Assembly: GCF_028640845.1 (NCBI RefSeq)
Contig: NC_080546.1
Location: forward strand, 22,432,020 to 22,496,019
Source: Ahaetulla prasina
Lineage: Eukaryota; Chordata; Lepidosauria; Squamata; Colubridae
DNA length: 64,000 nt
Direction: 5' to 3'
The notes beneath the pieces were generated by a model. It ran no database searches and was not told the DNA's origin. It saw only the letters and a list, made by a program, of their open reading frames with translations. Within the stretch, counting starts at the first letter, position 1; the number at the start of each line of letters is the position of its first letter. The translations under genes and the position numbers were made by a program. Below are positions 31,097 to 42,290 of this stretch, piece after piece.

Positions 31097-31135
31097 AAAG
31101 TGCTGTTTCCTGTTTTCCTCAGTGGATTATATGTA

Positions 31136-31755
31136 CAGTAATGGCCAAAATTGTGGAAACCTTTTGGGAAAAGTGTATTTTCTAAAACTAGCTAATAACA
31201 CCACTTTTTTTTGAAGTAGTACCATCAAATTATATATCAATGGAAAGATAATTTTATCAAGAACACAATGCAATAACTTTTATTAAGGATTTGCTATTAG
31301 AATAGCAGTTACAGTATAAAGAAGAAAAGTGAAACACAGAAAAAAATGAGATATACAAAAATTATCACCATAGAAAAAACGAGACATGCAAAAATTATCA
31401 CGTCAGTTAATATTTAGTTGGGTAACCTTTAGCATGAATTACGGCCTTCCAACATCTTCCCATGGAGTGAACCAAGTCTTTTAGTTCTGCAGCTGTTATA
31501 ATGTGAAACCAAGATTGAATGATTGCTTCTATTAACTGGGTTTTATTGCTGGGTCACTTCTGAGTCTGACTAACAAGTTTCTTTAGTTGGCTCCATAGAT
31601 TTTCAACTGGGTTAAGGTCTGGGCTATCCCAAGACCATTCCAGCAATGGAATATGATTATCTTGAAACTCAAAAAATAAATAAATGGTGTTATTAGCCAT
31701 CAAACCTCAAAAATACGCTTTTCCCAAAAGGTTTCCACAATTTTGGCCACTACTG
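31136..31755 (-). mobile_element. Tc1-like DNA transposon, internally deleted
   Basis: Inverted repeats of about 45-50 bp (cagtaatggccaaaattgtg at the left, its near-perfect inverse at the right) and TA on both sides (31134-31135 and 31756-31757). On the minus strand around 31400-31670 the end of a Tc1-type transposase is recognisable in broken frames: a QDLNPVENLW-like block with a downstream HSMGRCWKAVIHAKG-like end. The N-terminal two thirds of the transposase are missing, so this is a deleted non-autonomous derivative. Confidence 0.85.
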
Positions 31756-31757
31756 TA

Positions 31758-32789
31758 TGTGTGCATGTGTGTGTGTGTGTTTATGTGTGTGTATATATAT
31801 ATATGTTGCTTGTACTTTTATGATTGTTTGCTGGCCAGAGTCTTCAATCTGACAAATTGAATGAAGAAATCAATAGCCAATATTTATTGTCAGCATTTCC
31901 CTCTAATAACAAGGCATAAATTGCAGGTTTATTCAGTTGTGAGACACTCTCAGTCAACATATTATTTCCCTCTCTAATCAGCAAATCAATTAATTAGCCA
32001 ATTAAAAATTATAGCATCAGCAACCCTTGTAAGTGAAAGGCGAGTCGGTATGTTTACCTGATTATGTCATGTTAAGTAGCATGATGATGATGAGTTTTAG
32101 AAAATGAGTTTTCTTTCCTTTCTTTCAATAAAATAGAAGAAATATTGAAATGCTTATGTGGGAAATTTTTTGACCATACATCGCAGAGAAAATGGTAAGG
32201 CAAATAGCAGTGGGAATATAGAATTTTGTAGGATACCACACAGGGAGATCTTCAGGTTCTATTTTCCTAGGAGAGCTACATCTTCAAAAGAACCAAACTC
32301 CTTTCTGCACACCTTCATATATCTCCCACCTGAAACTGACAGCATAAAACAAGAATTTTTGCTTTTATCTTCTGGGTATTTAAAAGAGGATACATAGTGC
32401 ACGCTTCCTGAGATTATTTCCTAGAACAATTTTGTGGGACAGATTGGTCTGAGTTCTAGTTAGCATCACTAGTAAAGTTAATGAGATTAGACAAAAAATC
32501 TTAATCCTGGTCTAATTCTATCACTACATGACACAGGGACAGTTACAACACAAGTTTTCCCTCTAATTCTTGTTTAAAGTTGCTGTAAATTTTATTAGTG
32601 TCAGCATGAAAAATACGAGGAATCTTTTCATTATGGAATAATTTGTATGATATGCCTTTTTTTTCTTTCTCTGGTTTGCAATATTTTCCCCTTGATGTTA
32701 ATCTAAAATTGATGTTCAAATGATGTGAAGCACTTCTAGTTTTATAAGGAGGAGTCCCTGCAATTTTACTCTGCTGATATCTATTTTAT
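31758..32789. other. no gene recognised; (TG)n/(TA)n run
   Basis: Starts with a tgtgtgtg/tatatata run at 31760-31805, then about 1 kb of AT-rich sequence with no recognised feature. Confidence 0.5.
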
Positions 32790-33266
32790 TTATTTATTTG
32801 TTTATTTTGTCACACAGTATATATAAGCATAAGCATGTAGTAATTATACAATATATAAGCATATATATAAGTATGAGTATGTAATAACTATATTAATTGG
32901 ATATAACGAAAGGAAACAATAGGACAGGAATGGTAGGCACGTTTGTGCTCTTATGCACGCCCCTTACAGACCTCTTAGAAATGGGATGAGGTTAATAGTA
33001 GACAGTTTTTGGTTGAAGCTTTGGGGATTATGGGACGAGACCACAGAATCAGGTAGTTTATTCCAAGCATTAACAACTCTGTTACTGAAGTCATATTTTC
33101 TGCAATCCAGTTTGGAGCGGTTCACATTAAGCTTAAATCTATTTTGTGCTCGTGTATTGTTGCAATTGAAGCTGAAGTAGTCTTCGACAGGAAGTACATT
33201 GTAATAGATGATTTTATGAGTTAAACTCAGGTCATGTCGAAGGCGGCACAGTTCTAAATTTTCTAA
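32790..33266 (-). mobile_element. CR1/L3-like LINE 3' fragment
   Basis: Minus-strand tail (tttatttatttgtttattttg, 32790-32812), 3' UTR and the last part of ORF2; complement matches 61250-61700 of the longer copy. The junction at about 33266 abuts a + strand CR1 fragment, so the two are head to head. Confidence 0.8.
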
Positions 33267-33267
33267 G

Positions 33268-33960
33268 CTCTGCAGAAATTGGGTATGGCCACTCTAGGGA
33301 AAAGAAGGACTAGAGGTGACATGATAGCAGAATTCCAGTATTTGAGGGGCTGCCACAAAGAAGAAGGGGTCAACTTATTTTCCAAAGCACCAGAAGACAA
33401 GTTAAGAAACAATGGATGGAAATTAATCAAGGAGAGAAGCAACCTGGAATTAAGGAGAAACTTCCTAACATTGAGGACAATTAACCAATGGAACAGCTTT
33501 GCCTTCAGAAATTGTAGGTACTTCATCACTGGAGGGTTTTTAGGAAAAGACTGGACAGTCATCTGCCTGAAATGGTATAGGGCAGCGGTATCAAACTCAA
33601 GGCCTGAGGGCTGCATCCGGCCCATGATGTGGTCAGATCCGGCCTGTGGGGCTGTCCAGGAAAATGTAAGGGGCTGGCCCATGTCACTTTGGCCTGGTCT
33701 ACCAAATACAGCTTCTGCACACTCTACCCAGTGTGAAGAGGAAACTTGCCAGAAGTTTGGGGAGTGGCACCAAGCTGACTATGCCCAACCAGTTGGCCAC
33801 ACCCACCCAGTCGGCCACGCCCCCAGACCGCCCAAGTCAACTACAGCCCTGATGCGGCTGTCAATGAAATTGAATTTGACACCTCTGGTATAGAATCTCT
33901 TACTTGAGCTTGGGATTGGACCTCCAAGGTCCCTTCCAGCTCTATTCTGATTGATTAATT
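33268..33960 (+). mobile_element. CR1 LINE 3' fragment split by a hAT MITE
   Basis: CR1 ORF2 end on +: RRTRGDMIAEFQYLRGCHKEEGVNLFSKAPEDK (from 33288), LRRNFLTLRTINQWN, then frame loss near 33490. The MITE at 33583-33887 splits the end of the gene; the 3' UTR resumes at 33888 with ttggacctccaaggtccctt and ends in tgattgattaatt. Dead fragment. Confidence 0.85.
33583..33887. mobile_element. hAT-type MITE, 305 bp
   Basis: Ends cagcggtatcaaactc and the inverted gaatttgacacctctg. Flanks gtataggg and gtatagaa, an 8-bp duplication matching at 6 positions. Interior contains repeated ggccacacccaccc/ggccacgccccc words. Same end type as 1331-1453. Confidence 0.75.
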
Positions 33961-34296
33961 GTTGTGGATTATAGGGATTGTGCTGAACTACATTTCAAGG
34001 TCCATAAGCCAGCATTGTCCAAAGACATTTCTGTGATCATGTGGCCAGCATGACATCATGGAGTGCTGTTACCTTCCCACCAAAGTGGTAACTAGTTATG
34101 TACTTGTATTTGTATGCTTTTGTGGTAAACCCCCCACCCAAAGAATGAAATATTTTGGGAAATATTAAAAAGGCAAAACATTATATTTCCTTAAAGGAGA
34201 AATGGAGAAACATGTTTTTAGAAGCAGGAAGCGTTTCCCAAGTCTTTCTTAATAGCCCACAGCAGATGCCAACACTTAAGAGATAAAGAGCTTATT

Positions 34297-36100
34297 TTTT
34301 TTTATTCAAAAAGTTTTTATTAGTCAAAAAAGGTTTATACAAATACATATCAGGTATGGTAAATTTTCATTTTTCTTATCTAAAATAAGAATTTTACTCA
34401 AATTTTTTAACACATACAACAGCCATAAGGCAAGCAGGTGACACGAAGTAGCTAAGTTTGCAAATTTTAAATACGTAATAAAGAAGAGTCAAGAATAAAC
34501 AGAATATCGTACAAAAGAGAATAAGGAAAACCAACACAATCCCAAATATCTTTATCACTTCCTAGTTTTGGATCTCAGAACTCTGGGTTCAGCCTGACCC
34601 AACTCCAGGGCCGCAACAGCGGCAGCCGCTTCAGCCCCATGATCTATAACCTCCCCTTCTTCAATTCCTGGGTCATCTGATTCCAGGAAGGCTTTGTGTT
34701 CCTCCACATAGGCCGTAGCCTCCGCAATTGTACTGATTTTTTTCGTAATGCCCTCCCGGAAAATCATCAATCCCTCTGGCATCAGCCATCTGAAGCCCAC
34801 TCCCTTCTGGTACAATTTGCTTGACAAAAAATAATATTTCTTTCTTTTTTCACGTACCTGTCTGGGAATCTGCCTCAGAATGGCTATCTCCCTGCCCCTG
34901 TAAATCAGTGCCCCACTCCTATGTTTTCTAAGAATTTCATCTCTCGTCTCTCTTCTCACAAATTTGACATGAACCTCTCTGGGAACTGCATGCGTGCGTG
35001 CATATTGCGAATTAACTCTATAAACTCGATCCACATCCCAATTCATGAAATCAACACCTCTCCCAAGAAATTCTCCCAACAATTTAGTCACAACATCTCT
35101 CAAGTCTTCTTGGTCCACTTCTTCCAAATTTTGAAACCTAAGGAAATAAGACATTTTATCCATCTGTGGTCAAGCACAGCATTGCCTGTCGTCTCCTCTC
35201 TTTTCTGCACTGCCCATCTCACCCTCAAACCTTCCACTTTCTGCTTGTTTTCTGCTGAAACTTGTTGAGTATCCTTTAAATCCTTTTGGATAGTCACAAT
35301 TTCTGCTCTTATTTCATCAATTTCTTGTCCATATTAGATAACTTTTCCAAAATTCTCTCCATCTCTCCAGCAGTTGGTCTCTGACCTTTGCCATTAAGGA
35401 AAAAAATACAAAATCCTCAGGCAGGCACAGTATCCTTGTAATTTCCTCCGGATCCACCAGGGGCACTCACAGGAGCAACGAGTCCAGAGTACAGTTAGTC
35501 AACCAGGAAGCCGAAGGAAGTGATGTCATCAAAATTCTCATAGTGAAGGCGGAAGCTGGGCGCCACCACTGTTCCCCAGAAGGAGGGGCCTCAAACCTTC
35601 CCTCCTAAATTTCTCCATCACCTCTTCTCCAGAGCTCCACAAAACCGGTAATCTTCTTATTTTAAGTTCTCCTCTCTCCAGAATAACTCGTGCTCCTTCC
35701 AACCCCAGGGCAGAGAAAACCCCCCCGCACTCCGGAGCACTCCACTCACGTTTACCGATATTCCCTTCCCTTCTCCTCCTCAATCCTTCTCCCTGCCCTG
35801 CTCACCACCAGGCTGGTGCAGTTATAAATCCAATGCCCGGTGTCACGGGCTGGCAGCAAGCGGCGACCAAAATAATGGCGCGGCCTGTGGCCTCGAACCC
35901 CGCCGAGCCTAGGACGCGCCAGCATCGGTCCCCACAGTCCTGTATGTCGGCTGGGAGACCCCTGGCGAGCCGTCCGTGCGGCAGGTGTCCTTTTCGGAAC
36001 ACCTGGCCCCTGAGGGCCTCGGCGGCGGCCGGATTCGGGCGCTGGAGGCAGGAGAAGCCTTCCAGACGTCCGTTGCCGCTGGATACCGGAAGTCGTCTCC
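34297..36100 (-). mobile_element. L1-type element with ORF1 only (HAL1-like)
   Basis: 1.8-kb retrotransposed copy flanked by an 18-bp target duplication (34279-34296 and 36101-36118, starting agagataaagag). Sense order: GC-rich 5' UTR (36100 to about 35400), ORF1 region (35395-34555), a 3' UTR of about 240 bp with ataaaa-type signals near 34310-34325, and an A-rich tail. No ORF2 sequence is present between the ORF1 stop and the tail. It resembles the half-L1 (HAL1) design of mammals, or a spliced/deleted L1 RNA moved in trans. Confidence 0.8.
34555..35163 (-). pseudogene. L1 ORF1 protein (C-terminal two thirds open)
   Basis: ORF1p is the RNA-binding chaperone that coats L1 RNA. 202 codons are open from an internal methionine at 35163 to a natural-looking stop (RSKTRK). 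Visible are an RRM-like block (LRFQNLEEVDQEDLRDVVTKL, RVYRVNSQYARTHAVPREVHVKFV) and a C-terminal domain (RGREIAILRQIPRQVREKRK, YLLSSKLY-type, GVGFRWLMPEGLMI), followed by an acidic/Ala tail. The expected N-terminal coiled coil lies upstream (35395-35170: ERILEKLSNMDK-like, KDLKDTQQVSAENKQKVEGLR) but in other frames, so at least two frameshifts separate it from the rest. Confidence 0.8.
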
Positions 36101-36861
36101 AGAGATAAAGAGCTTATTGAAAGAAGACGCCAACTATCTAGATGGGTCTATTCATAAGCAAAGCAAAAACTGCAGGCAGAAATCCAACTGCTTGCATCAA
36201 AAACTGCTTGCAGCAACGTTTGACACCTAACAAAAGTGGAGTGATAGGATTAGAAGCAGCACCTCACCCAAGATCCACAATAGGAATTGCCCAACATCCT
36301 TTCAGAACACAAGCCCCTTCATTGCATGACCTCCAGAGCAGTCCAAACTTCACCTGGGAGCTCAGATAAACAAGGTTGACTAGATTAGTGCAGACAAACA
36401 CCTATGATTTGTATTTCCTCTTTTGCCTATAGAGCCAGCTAGGACACCTACATGTCCCCTGCATGACCCCTATAGGAATCTGACAACAGCCAACAGAACA
36501 TTAAAGGACATGTTCTTGCATAGGAACAGGAAGCTCAAATATAAAGCCCAAAGAAGGTATAACCCCCCCTCCCAACTCCATTTTGTCAGCTGACCCAGGA
36601 CTGCTCTTTGTTCTGTTCATCATTAAACCATCTTTCCAATCAGCCTCTGTGTTTCCAGTGTCTTTCTCCCAGCTTGGAACTGAACCAAATGAATATCTCT
36701 TCCAACACTTTCAGACTGCTAGAGATGACAGGAGCTGGGATGAGGACAGGAGTTCACACCATCATGTGAAGCTCGGATCTTGAACCTAGGCTGCTGGCTT
36801 TCCAGTTGACAAACCCAAAGTCTTAACTGCCTAGCCATCGCACTGCCTAGTTTAGCATTAC

Positions 36862-37300
36862 CAGAAATCATAAGTAGATACAAAAATCTAAATGAAAAAC
36901 ACAATTTAAATGTCTGCAACTGAAAAAAACACACTAATTCATTAATGTATCTAAGAAAATACTGGTCTGAGAGCATAATCATATTTTAAGTTTTTGATAC
37001 ATGCTATCAAACTTGGTTTCCTTGTGGATATTTCACAATTTATACTATTTAAAATAAAATAGCCTTGTGGATAAGATTGTACTGTATCTTATTTTTGTTT
37101 CACATTAAAAGGTGACCAATTGTTCTCTTGACAAAAATAGTTCTACTTTTATACATAAATGGATATCTTTAGCTACCTGATTCTTAAGCAATGCTACCCC
37201 AGTTTTCGGATCTGCAGCTAATCTAAAAGTATCTCTAACCGAAATGTGGTCACTACAGGATATAGATCTGTATTTTAGCCTAAAATCCCTAACTGCAAAA
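36862..37300. other. no feature recognised
   Basis: AT-rich, nothing recognised. Confidence 0.45.
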
Positions 37301-37370
37301 AGGAAGGAAGGAAGGAAGGAAGGAAGGAAGGAAGGAAGGAAGGAAGGAAGGAAGGAAGGAAGGAAGGAAA
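37301..37370. repeat. (GGAA)n microsatellite
   Basis: About 17 ggaa units, pure. Confidence 0.95.
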
Positions 37371-37558
37371 CTATGTCTGAGTATATCGTTAATTTTACTT
37401 GTGAGGATAACGGTGAATCCAAATATTAACTTTAAGCTATATTATGTTGTTATTGTTTTCCATTGCACATGCCATATTGAGAAGCTTCATCAGATCTGAG
37501 TATCTGTTAATACGAGCTTGTTAATATATAATAGATAAAACAATTTATCTTAAATAGA

Positions 37559-38280
37559 AAACTTAGGGGTGACATGATAGCTGTCTTCTAACTAGTGATG
37601 GGATTCAGCTGGTTCTGGCCGGTTTGGGCAAACCAATAGTTAAATTGCTGGCTGGCTCCACCCCTTACTGCCCTGCCCCTTCCAGCAGTCCCCATGTACC
37701 ACATTTTGGCTCCCAGGTAAGTGCAGGGAGGCCTCCTAGCCCCAAAATGGGGCACAGGGGTGTGTTTGATCCCCCCCACCCCGTGGCCCATTTTCTCTCC
37801 CAGGAGGCTTCAGGGAGGCCTCCTAGGCCCAAAACAGGGTATGGGGTACGACCCATTTTTGCTCCAAGTGGGGGGTGAAGGCAGCTGCCTGCTGCCTGTC
37901 ACGCCCCTGCCCACGCCCACCCAGCCGGTCATTAGGGCAGAGAACCGGTTGTTAAATTATTTGAATTCCACCACTGCTTCTAATACTTGAAGGAGAGGAG
38001 GAGGTCAATTCATTCTTCATACCACCTGAGGGCAGAGCAAGAAGCAATGGGTGGAAGCTCCTCAGAGGGAGATTCAACCGGGAATTAAGAGGAATTTCCT
38101 GACAGTGAGAACAATCAATCAATAGAACATCTTTCCTCCTGGAGTTGTGGGTGCTCCATTGCTGGAGATTTTCAAGAAAAGATTGACCACCATTTGTCCT
38201 GGATGTTATAAATACTCCTGTCACAGACAGAGACTTAGACTAGTAGATCACCAAAGATTGACAGCCCTATGACTCTATGA
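37559..38280 (+). mobile_element. CR1 LINE 3' fragment split by a hAT MITE
   Basis: Left piece acttaggggtgacatgatag (37561-37592); right piece from 37977 has gaggaggtcaattcattctt, agcaatgggtggaagctcct and gacagtgagaacaatcaatc, a diverged form of the ORF2 end seen at 33330-33500. The 3' end has a duplicated ccctatgactctatgattctt (about 38262-38308), an 8-bp-unit tail typical of CR1. Frames are broken. Confidence 0.8.
37593..37976. mobile_element. hAT-type MITE, 384 bp
   Basis: Ends agtgatgggattcagctgg and the inverted tttgaattccaccactg. Flanks cttctaac (37585-37592) and cttctaat (37977-37984), an 8-bp duplication with one change. Interior GC-rich with repeated gcaggga-ggcctcctag words; no coding sequence. 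Confidence 0.8.
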
Positions 38281-38587
38281 TTCTTCCGGCCCTATGACTC
38301 TATGATTCTTAATCTGGGTGCACCATAAACAGCTAATTTAAAAAATAATTATATAAAGAAATATTTTTACAGTGAAGTTCTTACTATTTAATGAATGTTT
38401 AAATGCCCACACATTTTCCTGTCACAGAGGTAAATGACAAATTGTTTATTCCACTTTTATTTGAAATGTTATAGAATTCTGTGCAAATTAAAGATTGGGA
38501 AAAGGAAGTAGACAGAAAAAAATATAGAAATGTCAGTGCAATTAATGCTTTGTCACTATGTATTTTCATATATTTGTGATTCTAGTT
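38281..38587. other. no feature recognised
   Basis: AT-rich. Only the CR1 tail repeat at its start is recognised. Confidence 0.45.
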
Positions 38588-38802
38588 TAGGGGTTCCCAC
38601 CCTTTTCTATACCCCGCACCCCTAGAACGCTTCTGATATATTCTCGCACCCCTTACAAAAATAAATATTTTATGCATATAATTTGCATATAATTATGCAT
38701 ATATACGTATAATTTTGAAACTTCTAAAACCAAGGTTTCACACCCCCTGGAATATCATCTCGCATCCCCAGGGATGCGAGCACCCCAGGTTGGGAACACC
38801 TG
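38588..38802. mobile_element. hAT-type MITE, 215 bp, 8-bp TSD
   Basis: Ends aggggttcccacccttt and the inverted aggttgggaacacctg. Perfect 8-bp duplication ttctagtt at 38580-38587 and 38803-38810. AT-rich centre with atgcatataatt repeats; non-coding. Confidence 0.8.
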
Positions 38803-38867
38803 TTCTAGTTGCAGAATAATGAATAAGTGTGAAGAAAAAGTATAGAATCTTAGAATATGTCTTCTAA

Positions 38868-39060
38868 GAGATATAGCTATAGGACTTAGACGTATATACC
38901 GCTTCAGAGTGCTTTACAGCCCTCTCTAAGCGGTTTACAGAGTCAGCATAATGCCCCCAACAATCTGAGTCCTCATTTTACCAACCTCGGAAGATGGAAG
39001 GCTAAGTCAACTTTGAGCCTGCAGGACTGCATTCTAACCACTGCACCACCACGGCTTTTA
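38868..39060 (-). mobile_element. tRNA-derived SINE (same family as 58354-58592)
   Basis: Complement carries the family 3' region (agcggtatata, ggctgtaaagcactctgaag-type, gtaaaccgcttagagaggg), the block gttgggggcattatgctgac and the tRNA-like head gtggtgcagtggttagaatg. Part of the head around the B box is missing. Confidence 0.78.
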
Positions 39061-40114
39061 TAATAATGTTAAGGATAATTGATTTGACTGCCTTTGTCCA
39101 CAGTGCATAAATATTATAGTTTCCTTCCAAAGCTGTTCGGAACAATTGCTTCAAAAAGTTTTATTTGAGAAAAATCTATTGGAAGGGAAACAGAGATAGA
39201 ATTCCTAGTACAACTCAGAGGAAAGAAATAGCTTCCATAGTAAGAAAGCTACGGAATCTGATTTGACATGCGTCGTCGAACAAAGAGCTAAAATTTCAGG
39301 AGTGCAACACGTTACACATAATTAAATATGGATCCCTGCTAATCAATAGTGAGTGCATAATTACTTTTCTCAAGGTTAGTTAGGCAGGGCATTGAGAGGG
39401 ACAGTCCTTAGTGAAAGAATCAACAGTCTGTTGTTTGAAAGCCAGAGAGCCTGCCAGGATCATAGTTACTTGAGAGGGTCAGACTGAATTTCTTAAACTG
39501 TAGTCTCATTAATGAGCTGCTGAACAAGGTCAAACAAGCCTCTGAGATGTGACAGAAACTCTCAAATTGGCTTGCTATCTCCTTTTGGTTTGCTCCCACA
39601 GAGAAGTAGAGACACTTTGATTACACCAGACTTTAGAAAGGCAAAGTAGGAAAGAAGTCCTCCACAGGCCTGGGGTGCAAGGTGTAAAATGACCCTTTAA
39701 TAGAGAAATACCTAGGCATTTTTAGGAGATTCGTTTGATCACGTTTTTCACGTTTAGAGCTGAGTATCTAGAGTTTTGAGAAAGCCTTGTTCCCTCAAAT
39801 GTTTGTCTCATGTGCAAGCCTTTGAATGGTAATATGGGCCCTTGCCCCAAGAGCTCAAATCAGAGGAAACTTCCATGTTTGCAACAATATTGAGAATTTT
39901 CATTTATTGGTAGAAAATTTGAACAACTAGAGTATGATCCCAAGGGTTATTTTGTACATTAGGTTTCTACACTCACTTTTGTATACTGGCATATACTTTA
40001 CTAGAACACACACACAAACAAATATATTACAATAAAAAGAGGGTATCTGATTCCTTAATGATTGTCATCCTGGATTCGACCATAAATTCTGTATGATATT
40101 ATACCCACATGATA
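39061..40114. other. no feature recognised
   Basis: About 1 kb, nothing recognised. A short caca run lies near 40005. Confidence 0.5.
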
Positions 40115-40440
40115 AAAGTAAAAATAAAGGAATCCCTGCAAATTTTACTCCACTATTTGTTACTGACTATAGGAAGCAGTGCTCATATCTGTTTCAAGGC
40201 CATTGAGTCAAAGACATTGAGACAAAGGCCAGTAGGTCATCACAGAGCGCTGTTACCTTTTTACTGAAGTGATATCTATTTATCTACTCACATTTGCATT
40301 CTTTTGAACTGCTAAATCGGCAGGAGCTGGGGTAAAGATAGTCGCTCACCCCATTGCACGGCACTTGGGTCTCAAACCTTGACTGCCTCAAACCTTTCCA
40401 GCTGATGAGCCCAGTGCCTTAATCACTAAGCCACCCACCC
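40115..40440 (-). mobile_element. old Sauria-type SINE
   Basis: Diverged minus-strand copy with ggaagcagtgctcatatctg, cactcacatttgcattcttttgaac, ggcaggagctggggtaaag and the tRNA-like head complement (gccttaatcactaagccacc, 40419-40438). The left end (agtaaaaataaaggaatccc) is a decayed Bov-B-like 3' end. Confidence 0.75.
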
Positions 40441-40514
40441 ACATGATAAGAGATCTAAAATCTTGAAGCATATTTTACCATATGATTAGCTTTCATTTTC
40501 TGATCTAAACTTTT

Positions 40515-41127
40515 TTTTTCCCGGGCAAAATTTATTTTCCATAATAATTCCCACAATTTGACCAGTGTACAATACAATCACTTATCCAACAATCGATCCT
40601 ATACTCAAATTATGCTCAATCAGGCCTGCTCGGCCGCCACTCCCTTCCTTAATCCTTTCTACCCTTCTCTTCCTTCTTCTACTTTCTCCACCATCCTTCT
40701 CCTCGCTTTCCTACTTCCCCTCCTCTTTCCCACTTCTCACTACCATCCTTTCTAACCCTCTATCTTCCCCTCCTTCTTCTCCTCCTATCCTTTCTTCTCC
40801 CTCCCTTCTTTCCTACCTACCTACCTGCCTACCTACTTTCTTCCTTCTTTACTCCTCTTTCCTTACCCTTTCCCTTCCGGAGTGGTTACCGAGCAGTCCC
40901 GACTTTACACCATTCCAACTTGTTTAATCCTACCATTATTCCTGTACAATGGCAATCAATCAATTTATAATCTTCCCCTCCCCCCCCCGAGACTTCCCAG
41001 AACAGAATACAGGGTATAGTAACTAACAAACATAATCTAAAATATAACATAAAACATATTCCATTTCACACCATCACACTATCAATTCCCTTCTTTCTTA
41101 AACTCTGATACATAGCAATTCCTAATT
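40515..41127 (-). other. L1 3' UTR with pyrimidine (sense purine) tract
   Basis: The + strand is a long cttcct/tcttctc pyrimidine tract at about 40640-40880, so the L1 RNA carries a polypurine tract there. A cccctcccccccccc run at 40974-40988 makes a G run on the sense strand. Purine- and G-rich 3' UTRs are also a feature of mammalian L1s. Confidence 0.75.
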
Positions 41128-42290
41128 TCACTCAAAAACTAATTGGTATTTTTTAATCTGATACTTATTTTGAATATAATCAGTCCACTTTCTCCATTCC
41201 AAAATATATTTTTCTTGTGTACAGTCTTTCAAGTAGGCAGAAATTTTTGCCATTTCTGCTAAATTTGATACTTTACTAATCCATTCTCCAATTGTAGGTA
41301 AGTCTTCTTTCTTCCAATATTGTGCAATCAATAGTCTTGCAGCAGTTATTAAATTCAAAATCAGTTTTGTCTCTATAACAGTGCAATCTGGAATTATTCC
41401 TAATAAAAAGAACTGTGGAACAAACTTGATCTTCTTTTTCAAAATGTTCTGCATAATCCACCATATTTTAATCCAAAAAGCTTTAACTTTTTTGCAAGTC
41501 CACCATATATGATAATAGGTAGCATCCTCACAATCACATCTCCAACATTTTGCTTTCACATTTGGATACATACATGACAGTTTTTTAGGATCTAAATGCC
41601 ATCTATAAAACATTTTATAAAAATTTTCTCTTAAATTTTGTGCTTGCGTAAATTTAACATTCCTCACCCAAATTTTTCCCCATGTTTCTAACATTATAGG
41701 TTGTTGAAAATTTTGTGCCCATTTTACCATACAATCTTTAACCAATTCCATTTCTGAATCAATTTCAACCAATGCATTATATAATCTCTTTATATGCTGT
41801 TGACCTTGATCTTTTATTTGTTTTACCAAGTTATCATCACTTTGCCTAATACCAATTTTCTGATCTATTTTCCATCTAGATTGCAATTGTCCATACTGGA
41901 ACCACGTATAATTTCTCCCTTCATCCCTCAATTTCTCCCTAGATTTTAACTGTAATTCCCCTTTTTCCATAATCAAAAGCTCTTTGTAAATGATAACCTC
42001 CATTTTTTGTAATATATTTATATTCTCTATCATATGTCTGGGGATAGTCCATATTGGTATCTTTCCATCTAACTTATATTGATATTTTTTCCAAACCCTC
42101 AACAAAGCACTTCTGACCATATTATTCTTAAATATCATCAATTTTCTTGTCATATAATACATATGCATGCCAACCATATAACAAACCATAACCTTCTATA
42201 TTCAAAATCCTTTCCTCTGTTAAATTAATCCAATCAGAAATTAAAGCTAAAGCAACTGCATCATATTACAATTTCAAGTTAGGCATTTTT

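Larger units (their letters stand above)
24586..31130 (-). mobile_element. AATAG-tailed CR1 fragment, split by an ERV and a Gypsy element
   Basis: Three pieces of one old 3' fragment. 24586-24645 holds the conserved ttgaccaagtgtgattggac and cacaaggaatttgtctt. 26259-26497 resumes with ggtgtatacactcttagcgt and acacttagtgatagtcaagg. 31097-31130 is a short remainder. In intact copies (53220-53290) ggaatttgtctt is directly followed by ggtgcatatgctctcagtg, so the ERV at 24646-26258 lies between the first two pieces and Gypsy copy 2 between the second and third. The right pieces are much diverged. Confidence 0.65.
34121..36707 (+). mobile_element. solo LTR, family A copy 3, with an L1 inside
   Basis: LTR ends: tgtggtaaacccccc at the left and cttccaaca at the right, flanked by cttt (34117-34120 and 36708-36711). 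Its own sequence is 34121-34296 plus 36119-36707; the L1 insertion occupies the middle. Contains attaaaccatctttccaatc near 36626, as in the other two copies. Confidence 0.78.
33985..36860 (-). mobile_element. Sauria-type SINE split by a solo LTR
   Basis: The left part (33985-34120: gtggccagcatgacatca, ttaccttcccaccaaagtgg) and right part (36708-36860: ctttcagactgctagag, gacaggagctggg, tRNA-like head complement near 36830) together make one SINE; compare the order in 11064-11420. The solo LTR sits between them with duplication cttt. Confidence 0.75.

Noticed and set aside
35801..36100. CpG-rich promoter of a host gene
   Set aside because: It ends exactly at the 18-bp target duplication and precedes ORF1 on the minus strand, so it is the L1 5' UTR.
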